Below are positions 7,701 to 15,898 of a stretch of 28,276 bases of DNA, in pieces. Under the pieces are notes generated by a model that did not search any database, was not told where the DNA came from, and worked only from the letters and a program-made list of their open reading frames with translations. The position numbers and the translations under genes were made by a program. The stretch lies in the IMG/VR virus record IMGVR_UViG_3300049811_000125, positions 1 to 28,276 of that record; one strand, given 5' to 3'. The stretch is from a virus. Numbering within the stretch: position 1 is the first letter of the stretch; every line of letters begins with the position of its first letter.

Positions 7701-10008
7701 ATGCATTGTAGTCACCGCCCGCCAATTCTTTTAGCGTTATGTCGTACTTTGCAGGAAGGCCATTGTCAACGTATGCATGGCGCAGAACTATTTTGTGCTT
7801 TGAGTCGGCGGTGTCGTATTTCTTAACAATTTGCATGCCATTTGATTCATCGTCTAATGACATAATACAGAATTCACGAGATGTTTCTTGGTGGAAATTG
7901 GCAAGGTAGAATCCAACGCCCGCCGCGCCTTCGGACGCGCTGGCGACACGGTTCATTTCTTCAACTACCAAATATTGAGCGGCTTCGCCTACCAAATCTT
8001 GAATGTATATGTTGTCAAAGTATACTTCTCTCCCAAGTTGTAGTGCTGATGTAGACTTCAGGACAAAAGTAATCTGTACGCTTGACGTAAGAGCCGGGGC
8101 TTTGTTAGCGGCATACATGGGAGTCCATGCGCCGACGCCAATTGACTGTGACGAGGTTACTGTGGCACCAATTTTTGTGCCGGAAACGTCGTACCATTCA
8201 TATCGTATTTCGCTTGTTTCTGTACCGGCCAGATCGGCAACAAGATACGAACTAAACCGTGCATAAATCACATCGTCTGGGTCTGCTGGCAGTCGCTCAG
8301 ACTTGATGCCAATTTCTGTACTAGAAGCATCGGTACACTCTAATTTAAGGGAATAGAATCCGCTGTCGTACAACTCGCCACGCGACAACCTGGGGAGGGC
8401 ATGACTAGAATGCTTAAACCATCCATCAACGTAATCATTGAACATATAGCCAAGTTGTAGCATGGCATTATCAATAAATACCTGGCCGGTGGCAGTGCCA
8501 TTAGACACCGCCTCAAACTGTACTACTACGTCTGTAGCATTAGACAAGATATCAAACGATATGACGCGAGATACCCATGACGTAGGAACATTTATTGGAA
8601 TAACTGTATCTGCTAGCGCAGAGCCGCCATTCCATTGCAATACCCGCGCTTGAAATACTTGTGCGCTAAGAGTACCTTTTACATCAAACGACAAAACCAT
8701 TTTATTTGGATTGCCACCAGTGGGGTCGAATGGTTCTGGTGTCGGTAGTTTGAGTGGAATAATCCCATACGGATTACCGGCGTCATTTACTACGGTTTCT
8801 TTGACAGGAATCTTATTAGTGTTTTTAATAGCAATTTTATTGCCATTGGCTGTTGCGCCAAGCGTTAGCACTGCTGAGTATTGGGATGACATTGCATCTT
8901 GGGACATTGTAACGCTTGATCCGCCGCCCGCTGTATTTACTACGTCCCAGAGGTCAGGGACACCGGCAGGGGCAACAGCAACATCAACATCGAACGAGGC
9001 ATTTTCAAATAAGTTGATGCCATTATTGAATGTTGACATATCATCGGAAATAAGTTTTTCGCCAGGTAGTAATTGGAATGATCCTCCAGTAAAGAATATA
9101 TTATCATCTACTGTATCTGGCGATGTAACGTCTACCAGCCCAATTTCGTTCCGATTATAGGACACATTGTAAGAAGAGTCGGATACTGGCCACACTCCGT
9201 CCTGCGGAAAGTCAATGTCTACCACGGCATCTGAATCAGTGTCGTCAATGGGGAAGAAATGGCCCTGTGTACGCTTTGCTATTTCCTGGGAGCCTACTGT
9301 TGACCGGCCCAAAAGATAGTGTCGCTGAATTGCCTCTGCCGAAAGAATAGTTTTGTATAAACTAATGGCATCTACAGTTACCGACCCAGACGAAGGGCCA
9401 GCGACCCTGTAGTTAGACGTAACAAAATTCCATTTCTGCTTGTACGGAACCTTGGCAGCAGCCACCAACTTTTGGTCGATGTACAACTCTATCCGGCCAT
9501 TGTCAAACGTCGCTACGAGGTGGTGCGACATTTGCGGCTCTAGTAAATCGTGGAATATGACGGTATCCTGGCCGGTTGATTTTGCATTCTCTGTGTTAGA
9601 CACTTTGAATATTACTTGACCGTCTTCTATGCCGATGTAGTTGTTTTCTACCGCTCCTGTTGATGTGTAGGGCTGGAAGAGTCTTATGCCGGTCTGGTTC
9701 TTATCATTAAGCAGAAACCACATTTCAACAGTAAATGCATATGACTCCCGTGACAGATTCCACATTTCCATAGATGGAATTTCAATGTAATTGGAGGAAC
9801 CCAGTACAGTGCCATAAACACCACCTGATACTAACGGTAATGCTCCGGTAGTTGGCGGCGTTCCTTTATATGTTGCATTTAATGCCGATGCTGCATCTTT
9901 AGATGTGTCATACGCAACCTGATTGTTTCCCTGGTTAGACTCATCTAGTTTATACATGGCCATGGGGTTGTCCAGCATGACCGCATCGTAATAATATGAA
10001 GAAACCAT
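4783..10008 (-). CDS. very large modular tail protein/adhesin with LamG-like and CBM-like domains
   Basis: 1741 aa. Residues about 1-230 form a LamG/concanavalin-A-like domain (PMAMYKLDE, FTVEMWFLLND, HHLVATFDNGRIELYIDQKL, ending LSAEAIQRHYLLGR). Downstream are CBM4/9-like jelly-roll modules recognisable by repeated N-terminal NP/NA-SF-type starts and terminal VFIDNAMLQ, VYFDNIYIQD and LYVDEVQLEQG motifs (about 330-690 and 1004-1350), another LamG-like segment (about 690-850) and a C-terminal LamG-like domain (about 1355-1700). Two modules appear inserted inside others, near 1055-1235 and 1455-1640. Such proteins usually sit on the tail tip or fibres and bind host surface glycans. There is no Shine-Dalgarno; TATAAT lies 8 nt before ATG. 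No catalytic signature is seen, so binding is likelier than depolymerase activity. Confidence 0.85.
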   Translation of the reverse strand: MVSSYYYDAVMLDNPMAMYKLDESNQGNNQVAYDTSKDAASALNATYKGTPPTTGALPLVSGGVYGTVLGSSNYIEIPSMEMWNLSRESYAFTVEMWFLLNDKNQTGIRLFQPYTSTGAVENNYIGIEDGQVIFKVSNTENAKSTGQDTVIFHDLLEPQMSHHLVATFDNGRIELYIDQKLVAAAKVPYKQKWNFVTSNYRVAGPSSGSVTVDAISLYKTILSAEAIQRHYLLGRSTVGSQEIAKRTQGHFFPIDDTDSDAVVDIDFPQDGVWPVSDSSYNVSYNRNEIGLVDVTSPDTVDDNIFFTGGSFQLLPGEKLISDDMSTFNNGINLFENASFDVDVAVAPAGVPDLWDVVNTAGGGSSVTMSQDAMSSQYSAVLTLGATANGNKIAIKNTNKIPVKETVVNDAGNPYGIIPLKLPTPEPFDPTGGNPNKMVLSFDVKGTLSAQVFQARVLQWNGGSALADTVIPINVPTSWVSRVISFDILSNATDVVVQFEAVSNGTATGQVFIDNAMLQLGYMFNDYVDGWFKHSSHALPRLSRGELYDSGFYSLKLECTDASSTEIGIKSERLPADPDDVIYARFSSYLVADLAGTETSEIRYEWYDVSGTKIGATVTSSQSIGVGAWTPMYAANKAPALTSSVQITFVLKSTSALQLGREVYFDNIYIQDLVGEAAQYLVVEEMNRVASASEGAAGVGFYLANFHQETSREFCIMSLDDESNGMQIVKKYDTADSKHKIVLRHAYVDNGLPAKYDITLKELAGGDYNAWHYVLLAWSGDLFSAALDAGTWIVTEYDTSSHSSFQLSYSTELTLGAGIDGQNGLGTAIKNVKIHEYIPSTASFVSDQTSNGNYYLPLANDVNICMKGYAEFTFDFNGVYESIDDAKIEWGPNNNAVKLYGGVVTNPPTQLTSGGEPSPIKGGYCPSLTAPQYYLRAAFETTNLIYRPATLQYMSLTMLDNVKFKTKTANHVLKPTGSFTVPTKSTPIINQFAQNGIKFTKGSASKNFVPNGGFTYDTSNWVPWRDAWCILERSTEEYVSGGSSLKVTALKDRAEFATIANGSRNWFKHFVTDFGDNAFDYTSNCTATQTSDIKRDSGLPVAKITKTAAGSNHTFGLTRTNGKRYAMAWTGVQYRVTLKIYKTVARPLTVYIDEYNSSNTIVGTTSAVLNTATVGEWETVSLTNPANVAGVTLSLYVTGNNSDGWLANETYYIADVQFEYSNPLPSPYAYDPYGFTDGPPISIAGLSPSTQYTLSAKVKSNIGNSCSAFIRILWVDAAGATISPYDTNSVISVDSGWTTISATITSPANTSSAWLRFFITNISSGEVLYVDEVQLEQGASVTAYEDNVPSVMRLELDKKYLTSASNDEGYMSSMPRQQNIGTFEQWIRYDDANPAPGTTLTVAEHRTSFSTKCGIYYTSTGITYTNMQAVYLDGVAISSGTTNFVRGKWHHLVFIPNNFSTTINHIVNPVPQGTTAWNASASTTMSSESIEHPVGSTALTATWTGGAAATGYQCSLYTDVTQLGQLKYYTLSFYARASTTSRQPIAYIQWKNSAGTELRNSRITFEQQAVSTKWTRYYATFYTPSSTDKATVFIGFVGAANTEKFYVAGIMLVNDGYNTAYFDGSVYPGVWEGTANNSRSLIYNYFGNYNECIDQSINSKWFWNGSYNGAGQMTATYSNITIHEKALTASQVLDNYQSTLSRGTSIAVDDVMETVIGGSYPKIYDGAPLSISAPWQVFNGTP

Positions 10009-10016
10009 TTGTACAA

Positions 10017-10023
10017 ATTATAC
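10017..10023 (-). promoter_or_regulatory. GTATAAT promoter box for the 1741-aa tail gene
   Basis: Minus-strand GTATAAT ends 8 nt before the ATG at 10008. It is preceded by CAGT and has no clear -35 box. This transcript would be leaderless or nearly so. Confidence 0.55.
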
Positions 10024-10046
10024 ACTGATTGATAAGAAAATGCGAA

Positions 10047-10098
10047 TGCGGTACGGGTGCATGCTCACATTACCCCTGGTTCCGTGTCCCGTACCGCA
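10047..10098 (-). terminator. long inverted repeat in a 196-nt gap between tail genes
   Basis: Arms TGCGGTACGGG (10047-10057) and CCCGTACCGCA (10088-10098) form a perfect 11-bp stem with a 30-nt partly structured loop. On the minus strand it is followed by TTCGCATTTTCTT, weakly terminator-like. The rest of 10009-10204 holds GTATAAT boxes at both ends and no convincing gene or tRNA. Confidence 0.45.
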
Positions 10099-10193
10099 CC
10101 GCTGTAACTAACAACCATCCTAAGGAGTCCTGCACAAGAACGCGCAACATAGGCGCACCGGCAACCACAGACTCTCATCTGAATGGTACTACC

Positions 10194-10200
10194 ATTATAC
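10194..10200 (-). promoter_or_regulatory. GTATAAT box in the gap after the 10205-10723 gene
   Basis: Minus-strand TGGTATAAT, an extended -10 form, lies 4 nt past the stop of the 10205-10723 gene and heads into the 10009-10204 gap. Any RNA from it would begin with the 10047-10098 inverted repeat as a leader to the 1741-aa gene. Confidence 0.35.
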
Positions 10201-10204
10201 CATA

Positions 10205-10723
10205 TTACTTTATGCCCCAAAATGAGGGGAACAATTCTTTAAGGCGTCTACCAAACGTGGACGGTGTGTTGTAATCTGCCATATCTTGTGACCAGACCGC
10301 CTGCGCTACTTCATCAGGTGTTGGGCCGGAACTACCTCCTGTAGCCACACCAGAAGCCAATGAAGACCGCTCAAAAATTACCGTAACGTCTGACGCATAA
10401 GCAGAGTTATCAATAATTGGCGAGTCTGGATCAACGCCATAAAGATTGCCAGTAAGATATAATACCTTCTGCCCCGCCGTTCCGGTTGTACCGATTCGCC
10501 AACCAAGATGGTTGTTTAGGAACAAATATTGACCCAAATAGGAGCCACCGCCCAGCGGGTCGTTTCCCACCGAGTTTGAGAATGCGGGGAGCCATTGCTC
10601 GTTTCCCGTCGCTACCCATTCTTTCCATTTTGAATACACCTCCACGGCATCTACTGTTGTTGTTGTCGTTGGCAATGTAATGGTAATTGTTTTATTGCTT
10701 CCATTAAATGCTACAGTTGCCAT
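10205..10723 (-). CDS. tail-region structural protein, unknown function
   Basis: 172 aa. The N-terminus (MATVAFNGSNKTITITLP) begins with a short beta segment closely resembling the start of the neighbouring 444-aa protein (NTAGKTITLNKTGNL). It continues with VYSKWKEWVATGNEQWLPAF, GGG-rich loops and a C-terminal segment PDEVAQAVWSQDMADYNTPSTFGRRLKELF. That segment resembles the short tail helices found at the ends of many phage tail-associated proteins. I infer a tail or baseplate-accessory component from its place between two large tail genes. There is no Shine-Dalgarno; TATAAT lies 8 nt before ATG. No specific family is recognised. Confidence 0.75.
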   Translation of the reverse strand: MATVAFNGSNKTITITLPTTTTTVDAVEVYSKWKEWVATGNEQWLPAFSNSVGNDPLGGGSYLGQYLFLNNHLGWRIGTTGTAGQKVLYLTGNLYGVDPDSPIIDNSAYASDVTVIFERSSLASGVATGGSSGPTPDEVAQAVWSQDMADYNTPSTFGRRLKELFPSFWGIK

Positions 10724-10731
10724 AATAATAC

Positions 10732-10738
10732 ATTATAC
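10732..10738 (-). promoter_or_regulatory. GTATAAT promoter box for the 172-aa tail-region gene
   Basis: Minus-strand GTATAAT ends 8 nt before the ATG at 10723, the same spacing as at the 1741-aa gene. A weak TTAATT lies about 18 nt upstream of the box. Confidence 0.5.
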
Positions 10739-10760
10739 TACCAGCAGCCAATTAAGGCAA

Positions 10761-12095
10761 TTAGACGTTGCTGTAGTTACGCTCTAGGGCGCTAACAAGG
10801 GCAATAGAGTTAGCGTTAGATCGCTGAATTGTACCAGTACTGGATACATACTGTCCGGTATTCAGACCAATACCTACAACAGTAATGGCAGCATCGGTTC
10901 CCGCCGTGCGCCCACCCTGGACGTTACCATCATAGTCAAACGTTTTGGTAATACTTGACTGACCAGAGACGTTACCAGCCATTGCAATGTCGTCATTGTC
11001 TTCAACGGTAATTGCCCCTGCTGTGCCATAGCCAGAAGTAAAGAATACGCGGTATACGGCGTCTGCGTCGTTGACAAGGTTAGCGCCGAAGTTAATGGTC
11101 AGCGTTGCTACATATGGGAAGATTCGCTCTACGCCGTTCTTGTCAGTAAATACAAGTCGGTTAGTGTCAGATGGGCTGAAGTTATCAATGTAAACACCGG
11201 CCCGAGTCTTAAGGGTATCACCAACGAAGTAAAGAAGGTCGTCAGCGGTTTTACCAGTTACGGTACCACCGCCAGCGTCAATGTCTGAGTTCTGACGAAG
11301 CGACCACTGTACTTTTTCGTAAATCTGCTCAGCAGTAGCGTTGTTACCGTCAATAATTACGCGGAAAGGATATGAACCGGCACCAATTGTGCGGTTTTGG
11401 TCAACTCCGTAATATGTAATATCAATTCCAGAATACGGAGCATCTGTAGATACCGCGCTTTCAGTATGCGTAACCTTAAGATCAGCACCAGAAGACAGCG
11501 GGAAGGCGTAAGACTCAGAAGAAATCTGGGTGTAACCAATGTCATCTAGATTAGCCGCAGCGTATGATTGCTGCCATTCACGAACAAATAGATTGAGAAC
11601 TGTGCGACGGTCATAACCATCTGCGGTTGATCCGTCACCATTGGGGTCGGAGTAAATCTGAATGGCTTGGTTTACGGGGCCGGTAAGAACAAAGTTTGTG
11701 GATGCCCCGCCCGTTGCTTGCTGGTAATAAACCTGATCGTCAGACTCAAGGCTACCCAGTGTCTTTACACCGGCCCAAATTGCTGTTTTGACACCAGAAG
11801 TGTTAACAACAGCCCAGCCAGCACTACGAATAAGATAGCGAGTAGAGTCATTGGCAAAGTCCCAGCCAGACACCAACTCAAATGACGAGTCGGTAATGGG
11901 CGTCATGGGGAACGGATACTTAATAAGACTAGTGTCCGACTTCCACTCTTCCTTCAAGAAAGAATACAGCGCTTTAAGAGTCACCCCGTCATCAGAAAGG
12001 TTGCCGGTCTTATTTAGCGTAATAGTTTTTCCGGCAGTATTAATTGTTACTTCAGTACCCTGGGTAAGTTGGTCTGGGTCTACAATCAAAGCCAC
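10761..12095 (-). CDS. tail-region structural protein with shared beta N-terminus
   Basis: 444 aa, starting with GTG preceded by a perfect GGAGGAG 9 nt upstream. The N-terminus (VDPDQLTQGTEVTINTAGKTITL, shown in part) resembles that of the adjacent 172-aa protein. It is followed by LKALYSFLKEEWKSD, SSFELVSGWDFAND, long beta-rich stretches and a C-terminal GRTAGTDAAITVVGIGLNTGQYV region. Similar openings, as I recall them, occur in tail or baseplate proteins of environmental phages, so I call it structural, but I cannot name its place in the virion. It follows the 1011-aa fibre-like gene by 39 nt and has its own GTATAAT box and ribosome-binding site, so it may be transcribed separately. Confidence 0.8.
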   Translation of the reverse strand: MALIVDPDQLTQGTEVTINTAGKTITLNKTGNLSDDGVTLKALYSFLKEEWKSDTSLIKYPFPMTPITDSSFELVSGWDFANDSTRYLIRSAGWAVVNTSGVKTAIWAGVKTLGSLESDDQVYYQQATGGASTNFVLTGPVNQAIQIYSDPNGDGSTADGYDRRTVLNLFVREWQQSYAAANLDDIGYTQISSESYAFPLSSGADLKVTHTESAVSTDAPYSGIDITYYGVDQNRTIGAGSYPFRVIIDGNNATAEQIYEKVQWSLRQNSDIDAGGGTVTGKTADDLLYFVGDTLKTRAGVYIDNFSPSDTNRLVFTDKNGVERIFPYVATLTINFGANLVNDADAVYRVFFTSGYGTAGAITVEDNDDIAMAGNVSGQSSITKTFDYDGNVQGGRTAGTDAAITVVGIGLNTGQYVSSTGTIQRSNANSIALVSALERNYSNV

Positions 12096-12116
12096 TTATA
12101 ATCACTCCTCCATATG

Positions 12117-12123
12117 ATTATAC
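12117..12123 (-). promoter_or_regulatory. GTATAAT promoter box for the 444-aa tail-region gene
   Basis: Minus-strand TGGTGTATAAT lies in the 39-nt gap, 21 nt before the GTG start and upstream of GGAGGAG, so this transcript would have a short leader with a Shine-Dalgarno. Confidence 0.5.
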
Positions 12124-12134
12124 ACCATATTTTA

Positions 12135-15100
12135 TTATGGGTTGGCATACTGCCTATCAATTGTTTGCTGTACCGGAATAGACAATCCGCTCGCAGTAAG
12201 ACTGATTCCTTCATAGCGAATTGGAAGCCAGCCTAGTGCGTGTACCACGATATAAACACTTGTATCGGCACCAGTATGTTCGTACTGGTATGAGAATGAT
12301 GTGCCAGAGTTTTCAATTCCGGCCAATTCTTGATCGTCAGACACCCTGAATACACGAACCTCAGAGTTTGTCTTTAATCCAGTAAGTTCAAGGTTGGCTA
12401 CCGTAGGGTCTAGCGGATACAGATTGTCTCTCTGAGCAGCGAATGTGCTTAGCGTATTCACACGAATATGCGTAATGGCATTAGTTGTGTTGGCTGTTGC
12501 CGTAACAACCCTAAACTTCATCTTAAAGCCAACGGCGGGGTCGATGGTATGAGTAATCAAATTAGTAGCATTTAGTGTAAGCCATGTTCCGTTGTACCCA
12601 CTGCCTAGATCAATTTGATATGTAAACGTCATGTTGCCAGTGTTGGTACCAGTCAGGGTCGGCGCTGTGTTTTCAAATCCAGTATGTCCTAAAGCAAAGT
12701 AATCCATCTCAACAATTACTTCATCTCCGACGCTTGGATTAGATAATGAAGGCACAGAAGTAAACTGCGGAGTTCCGGCGACATAAGTCACCTGAGATGC
12801 CGTTTCTGCTGTAGGCTCGTTAAAGATACACACTACGCGGCCTGTAGTATCTCCGGTATGCAAGTCATAAATGTGAGTTCCGTATACCGATGCGTTTGCT
12901 GCTACTGAGTTTGATCCAGAACCGATCCCGCGTGATTGCTGGTTAATTGCTGACGGTGTATGTGCAGATGCCATACCAGTGCTAGCAAGAATTCCGTACA
13001 CACTTTCTTCACGAACACCCTTGTCGGAGTTAACCGTTACAGATGGGCCGGTGCGAACCATTCCTAAATAACAGCGCTTGACAGATATACTCGCATTGTT
13101 GCCGCCAGAAGTCCATACTGATGCCGGGACGTTAAGGCCATGACTCGTAGGTGTTAACGGTGTAGTTCGTGATCCAATATTTTGCATTCTTATGTTTGAC
13201 GAGGCGGTAGTAGACAATAAAGCGGTATATGGATGAACTCTTGGTATCAACCCTTGAAATCCTAGCGTCATACCGTCAATTTTAATACTGTCAGACTTAG
13301 CAGAAATTGTTACTGCTGAATATGCACCAGTATTGGTTACACCGATATAACGATCAACATAGTCCAAGTTATTTATTTCAATATCTGAACATGTTACAAG
13401 AGCCAGAGTTCCGTTGATTACCGACGTTTCTGAAATGACAGTTCCGTCAGACTGTGCGATGTTAATTGGATACCCAGATGAGCGAGCAAACTGGACGATC
13501 CCGCACCGCCCGCGAGTAAAGTTCATACCAGAACATGTTGTAATTGATACAGCATGGTCGTTTGTACCGGGGGCATTGCCACGGTGACTATGCCAGTCGG
13601 TTATTTCTGCACCGGCAAAGTTAGACGTAAGCGTGAGAGTCGCAATGTCCAGAGCGCCATACATGCCACAGCCGCCGTCATTCAATACAATTCCGGTAGC
13701 GCACTCTGCAATAGATATTGCGTCGAAAGTGGCAACGTGGCTTAATTTAGTCGCATAAGACTGTAGTGTCAGGTAATACCAGTCTCCATACGTGTACTCG
13801 TGATCGACAACACCGGCACCAGTAGTTGTAAAGTCGGGGCGGTTAGCAATGGTGGAGTTAGGGACAGCGTTAGTGGCCCTAGCGCCAGTAGTACACTGCC
13901 TAAGAAAAATATTTGGAACTCGTATCCTTCTATTTGCTTCAGGCACATGGCCTATAGTTTGCCTAACAGTCAGGTTTCCGCTTGTTGTTCCAGCCACCGG
14001 CACGTTTAACGTAATCTGGCCAACCGCAGTGCTACTTATCTCATAAGCACCGCTCGCTACACTCCCAGATGTAATATTAAGATAAAGTTTATTACCAACT
14101 GCATATGGCTGAGAAGAATACGTAATGGTAATACGCCCTCTAAAGGATACGTTACCACCAGTACCAGAACCAGCAAGACTTACAACAAATGTCGATGTTG
14201 ATGGGACTCGTGTAATTGTATAAACACCATCTGCTGTGGCAGCACCAGATGTAAAGTCTAGATATACTTGCTCGCCAACGGAATATCCGTGAGCGGATAG
14301 CGTAACAGTAACCTCGTTAGAAGCCCATGTATATGTTGCCGCAGAAGTGGCGATGGTATATGCCAATGAAGCAGTTTCAGATAGTTCGCCAATTTGCAAC
14401 TGACCAGTACCAATATCCTTAACAAACTGGACTCTTGCGTCGGTGCTCCCTCGTGGCTGACTAATATGCTGTATTGCCCATCCGTTAGACGCACTCGATA
14501 GTGCTGGCCAAAATTCATATTCGTCAGTATTCTCACCAGTTTCAATCCATAAGCCGGGAGACTGTGTTGTAGCCCCGCCGCCATTGGTAGGAACCTGAAC
14601 AACTTGCGCTGCCGAACCAGATGTTGTACCTAAATAAAACCAATCTCCGCGTGTAACAGAGCCAATCCCTTTACGGCTAACGGTGATCGTAGATGACTGA
14701 TCCATTACTACTTCGAGCCAGCCAGTTACATCGGCACCTGTAGCAGACGCTCCGATGCCCGTAAGAGCACCCGCAGAAAATGCGCCACCAGTTACCTCTC
14801 TGAATTTTATATACCCAGTTGCTGGCATTGCAGCGCCTACGGCTGTTGGAGCAGATGTATAACTTGACCATACTCCTAGGAGGTATCCAGAAACTCCACC
14901 TTGAGACACCGCAGCCCCGATTGCAGGTACGTTTCCAGTTCCAGAGTTATACGCTAACCACCTTACATTACGGGCATCAATCATAAACCCACCACCAAGG
15001 GATGAAGAAACTGCAACGGAGCCTAGCGATCCAGTCATGGAAGCCGGGGCATTTGCGTGCCAGCGTGTATCTGTTCTAACAGTTAAAATGCCGCCATTGC

Positions 15101-15170
15101 AAGTCCAAGCCTCACCGGCAGTTCGGGCAGTTCCTCCATCAAGGTAGGTATCAGTGGTAATAGTAGCCAT
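12135..15170 (-). CDS. large fibre- or spike-like tail protein, probable beta-helix
   Basis: 1011 aa, rich in Gly, Ser, Thr and Asn. Residues about 1-270 form an N-terminal beta domain (DTYLDGGTARTAGEAWTCNG, ISRPRGSTDARV-like region). At about 280-400 are two Ig-like repeats of the type HGYSVGEQVYLDFTSG then DGVYTITRV, and QPYAVGNKLYLNITSG then GAYEISSTAV. They appear inserted between GQLQIGELSETASLAYTI and GHVPEANRRIRVPNI. From about 430 to 720 repeated short strands with SITTCSGMNF, LVTCSDIEINN and VTISAKSDSIKIDG suggest a right-handed beta-helix, as in tailspikes. The C-terminal 300 residues are beta-rich. A host-binding fibre or spike is likely. The ATG lies 5 nt after the stop of the previous gene, so translation is probably coupled. 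Confidence 0.8.
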   Translation of the reverse strand: MATITTDTYLDGGTARTAGEAWTCNGGILTVRTDTRWHANAPASMTGSLGSVAVSSSLGGGFMIDARNVRWLAYNSGTGNVPAIGAAVSQGGVSGYLLGVWSSYTSAPTAVGAAMPATGYIKFREVTGGAFSAGALTGIGASATGADVTGWLEVVMDQSSTITVSRKGIGSVTRGDWFYLGTTSGSAAQVVQVPTNGGGATTQSPGLWIETGENTDEYEFWPALSSASNGWAIQHISQPRGSTDARVQFVKDIGTGQLQIGELSETASLAYTIATSAATYTWASNEVTVTLSAHGYSVGEQVYLDFTSGAATADGVYTITRVPSTSTFVVSLAGSGTGGNVSFRGRITITYSSQPYAVGNKLYLNITSGSVASGAYEISSTAVGQITLNVPVAGTTSGNLTVRQTIGHVPEANRRIRVPNIFLRQCTTGARATNAVPNSTIANRPDFTTTGAGVVDHEYTYGDWYYLTLQSYATKLSHVATFDAISIAECATGIVLNDGGCGMYGALDIATLTLTSNFAGAEITDWHSHRGNAPGTNDHAVSITTCSGMNFTRGRCGIVQFARSSGYPINIAQSDGTVISETSVINGTLALVTCSDIEINNLDYVDRYIGVTNTGAYSAVTISAKSDSIKIDGMTLGFQGLIPRVHPYTALLSTTASSNIRMQNIGSRTTPLTPTSHGLNVPASVWTSGGNNASISVKRCYLGMVRTGPSVTVNSDKGVREESVYGILASTGMASAHTPSAINQQSRGIGSGSNSVAANASVYGTHIYDLHTGDTTGRVVCIFNEPTAETASQVTYVAGTPQFTSVPSLSNPSVGDEVIVEMDYFALGHTGFENTAPTLTGTNTGNMTFTYQIDLGSGYNGTWLTLNATNLITHTIDPAVGFKMKFRVVTATANTTNAITHIRVNTLSTFAAQRDNLYPLDPTVANLELTGLKTNSEVRVFRVSDDQELAGIENSGTSFSYQYEHTGADTSVYIVVHALGWLPIRYEGISLTASGLSIPVQQTIDRQYANP

Positions 15171-15175
15171 TTATA

Positions 15176-15550
15176 TCACGGCCCATACGTAATAGTAAGC
15201 CTGTCATCCCATATATGAATAAACTCAGACGTACCATTCGCCCAATCAATTGATGTTCCAGTTGGTGTTTCTGTTACCTTACGAATACGCCATACAGCAT
15301 CAGAGGTTAATGATCCCACAGGCGCTTGACCAATATAATACACCCCAGGTACGCTAAAGTCTGACTCTACATCAAACACTTCATCCTCCTCCACTACTGC
15401 TACAGTGCCAGTGTCATACTGTAACACCGTAACGAGTATTTCGCTTTTTTCTACTTTTCCTAATATTTCTTGGCTATCTATGACAGCATTAACGCTTTGC
15501 TGGCCAACTGTCACCAGCAATTCCGGCTCGTCTACATACGCTACCGTCAT
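15176..15550 (-). CDS. small tail-associated protein, unknown
   Basis: 124 aa; its ATG overlaps the stop of the preceding gene in an ATGA arrangement (15547-15550), so the pair is translationally coupled. Seen are acidic, Val-rich segments (PELLVTVGQQSVNAVIDSQ, VAVVEEDEVFDVESDF), then PGVYYIGQAPVGSLTSDAVWRIRKVTETPTG and a final FIHIWDDRLTITYGP. The C-terminal half looks like a small beta domain suited to a fibre attachment or chaperone role. No family is recognised; position in the tail-fibre operon is the only functional clue. Confidence 0.7.
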   Translation of the reverse strand: MTVAYVDEPELLVTVGQQSVNAVIDSQEILGKVEKSEILVTVLQYDTGTVAVVEEDEVFDVESDFSVPGVYYIGQAPVGSLTSDAVWRIRKVTETPTGTSIDWANGTSEFIHIWDDRLTITYGP

Positions 15551-15882
15551 GTTGTCACAGTCCTGTTAACGGTAATGGTACCGCCCGCAGGAAAGAACTT
15601 TGACGTACCATTCGTAAGCATTACGTCCCACAGCATTGTAGACTTAAACTTTTCTGTATCTGCTGCCGGTACGGTAACAGTAATAGTAGACGTACTAGTA
15701 TTGATACTGATACCACTTGCAGGAGATGACAATTCGCTAAATACAGTTCCGCCTACTTTTTCACGAATTTGTATTTTTGCCGTATATCCAGCAAGCGGGA
15801 ACAGCGTCTTGTCTTTGTTTTGTACAATAATTGTAAAGACAAGATCGCCGCCCGCCTCTGCTTCTAAAACCCTTTTATCCAT
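15547..15882 (-). CDS. small Ig-like/BppU-N-like tail protein
   Basis: 111 aa. The order GDLVFTIIVQNKDKTLFPLAGYTAKIQIREK followed by (in separate pieces) GISINTSTSTITVTVPAADTEKF and MLWDVMLTNGTSKFFPAGGTITV resembles the small beta-sandwich at the N-terminus of lactococcal-phage BppU and similar baseplate proteins, which anchor receptor-binding proteins. This is a pattern resemblance only. There is no Shine-Dalgarno; GTATAAT lies 9 nt before ATG. It opens the tail-fibre operon and is coupled to the next gene by ATGA. Confidence 0.7.
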   Translation of the reverse strand: MDKRVLEAEAGGDLVFTIIVQNKDKTLFPLAGYTAKIQIREKVGGTVFSELSSPASGISINTSTSTITVTVPAADTEKFKSTMLWDVMLTNGTSKFFPAGGTITVNRTVTT

Positions 15883-15891
15883 ATTAGTTCT

Positions 15892-15898
15892 ATTATAC
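15892..15898 (-). promoter_or_regulatory. GTATAAT promoter box opening the tail-fibre operon
   Basis: Minus-strand TGGTATAAT, an extended -10 form, lies 9 nt before the ATG at 15882 and overlaps the stop codon of the HNH gene. No good -35 is seen. Confidence 0.55.

Noticed and set aside
10120-10204. Possible tRNA: minus-strand GGTATAATGGTAGTACC looks like a D-arm
   Set aside because: No acceptor stem, no GTTC-type T-arm at the right distance and no sound anticodon arm could be placed.
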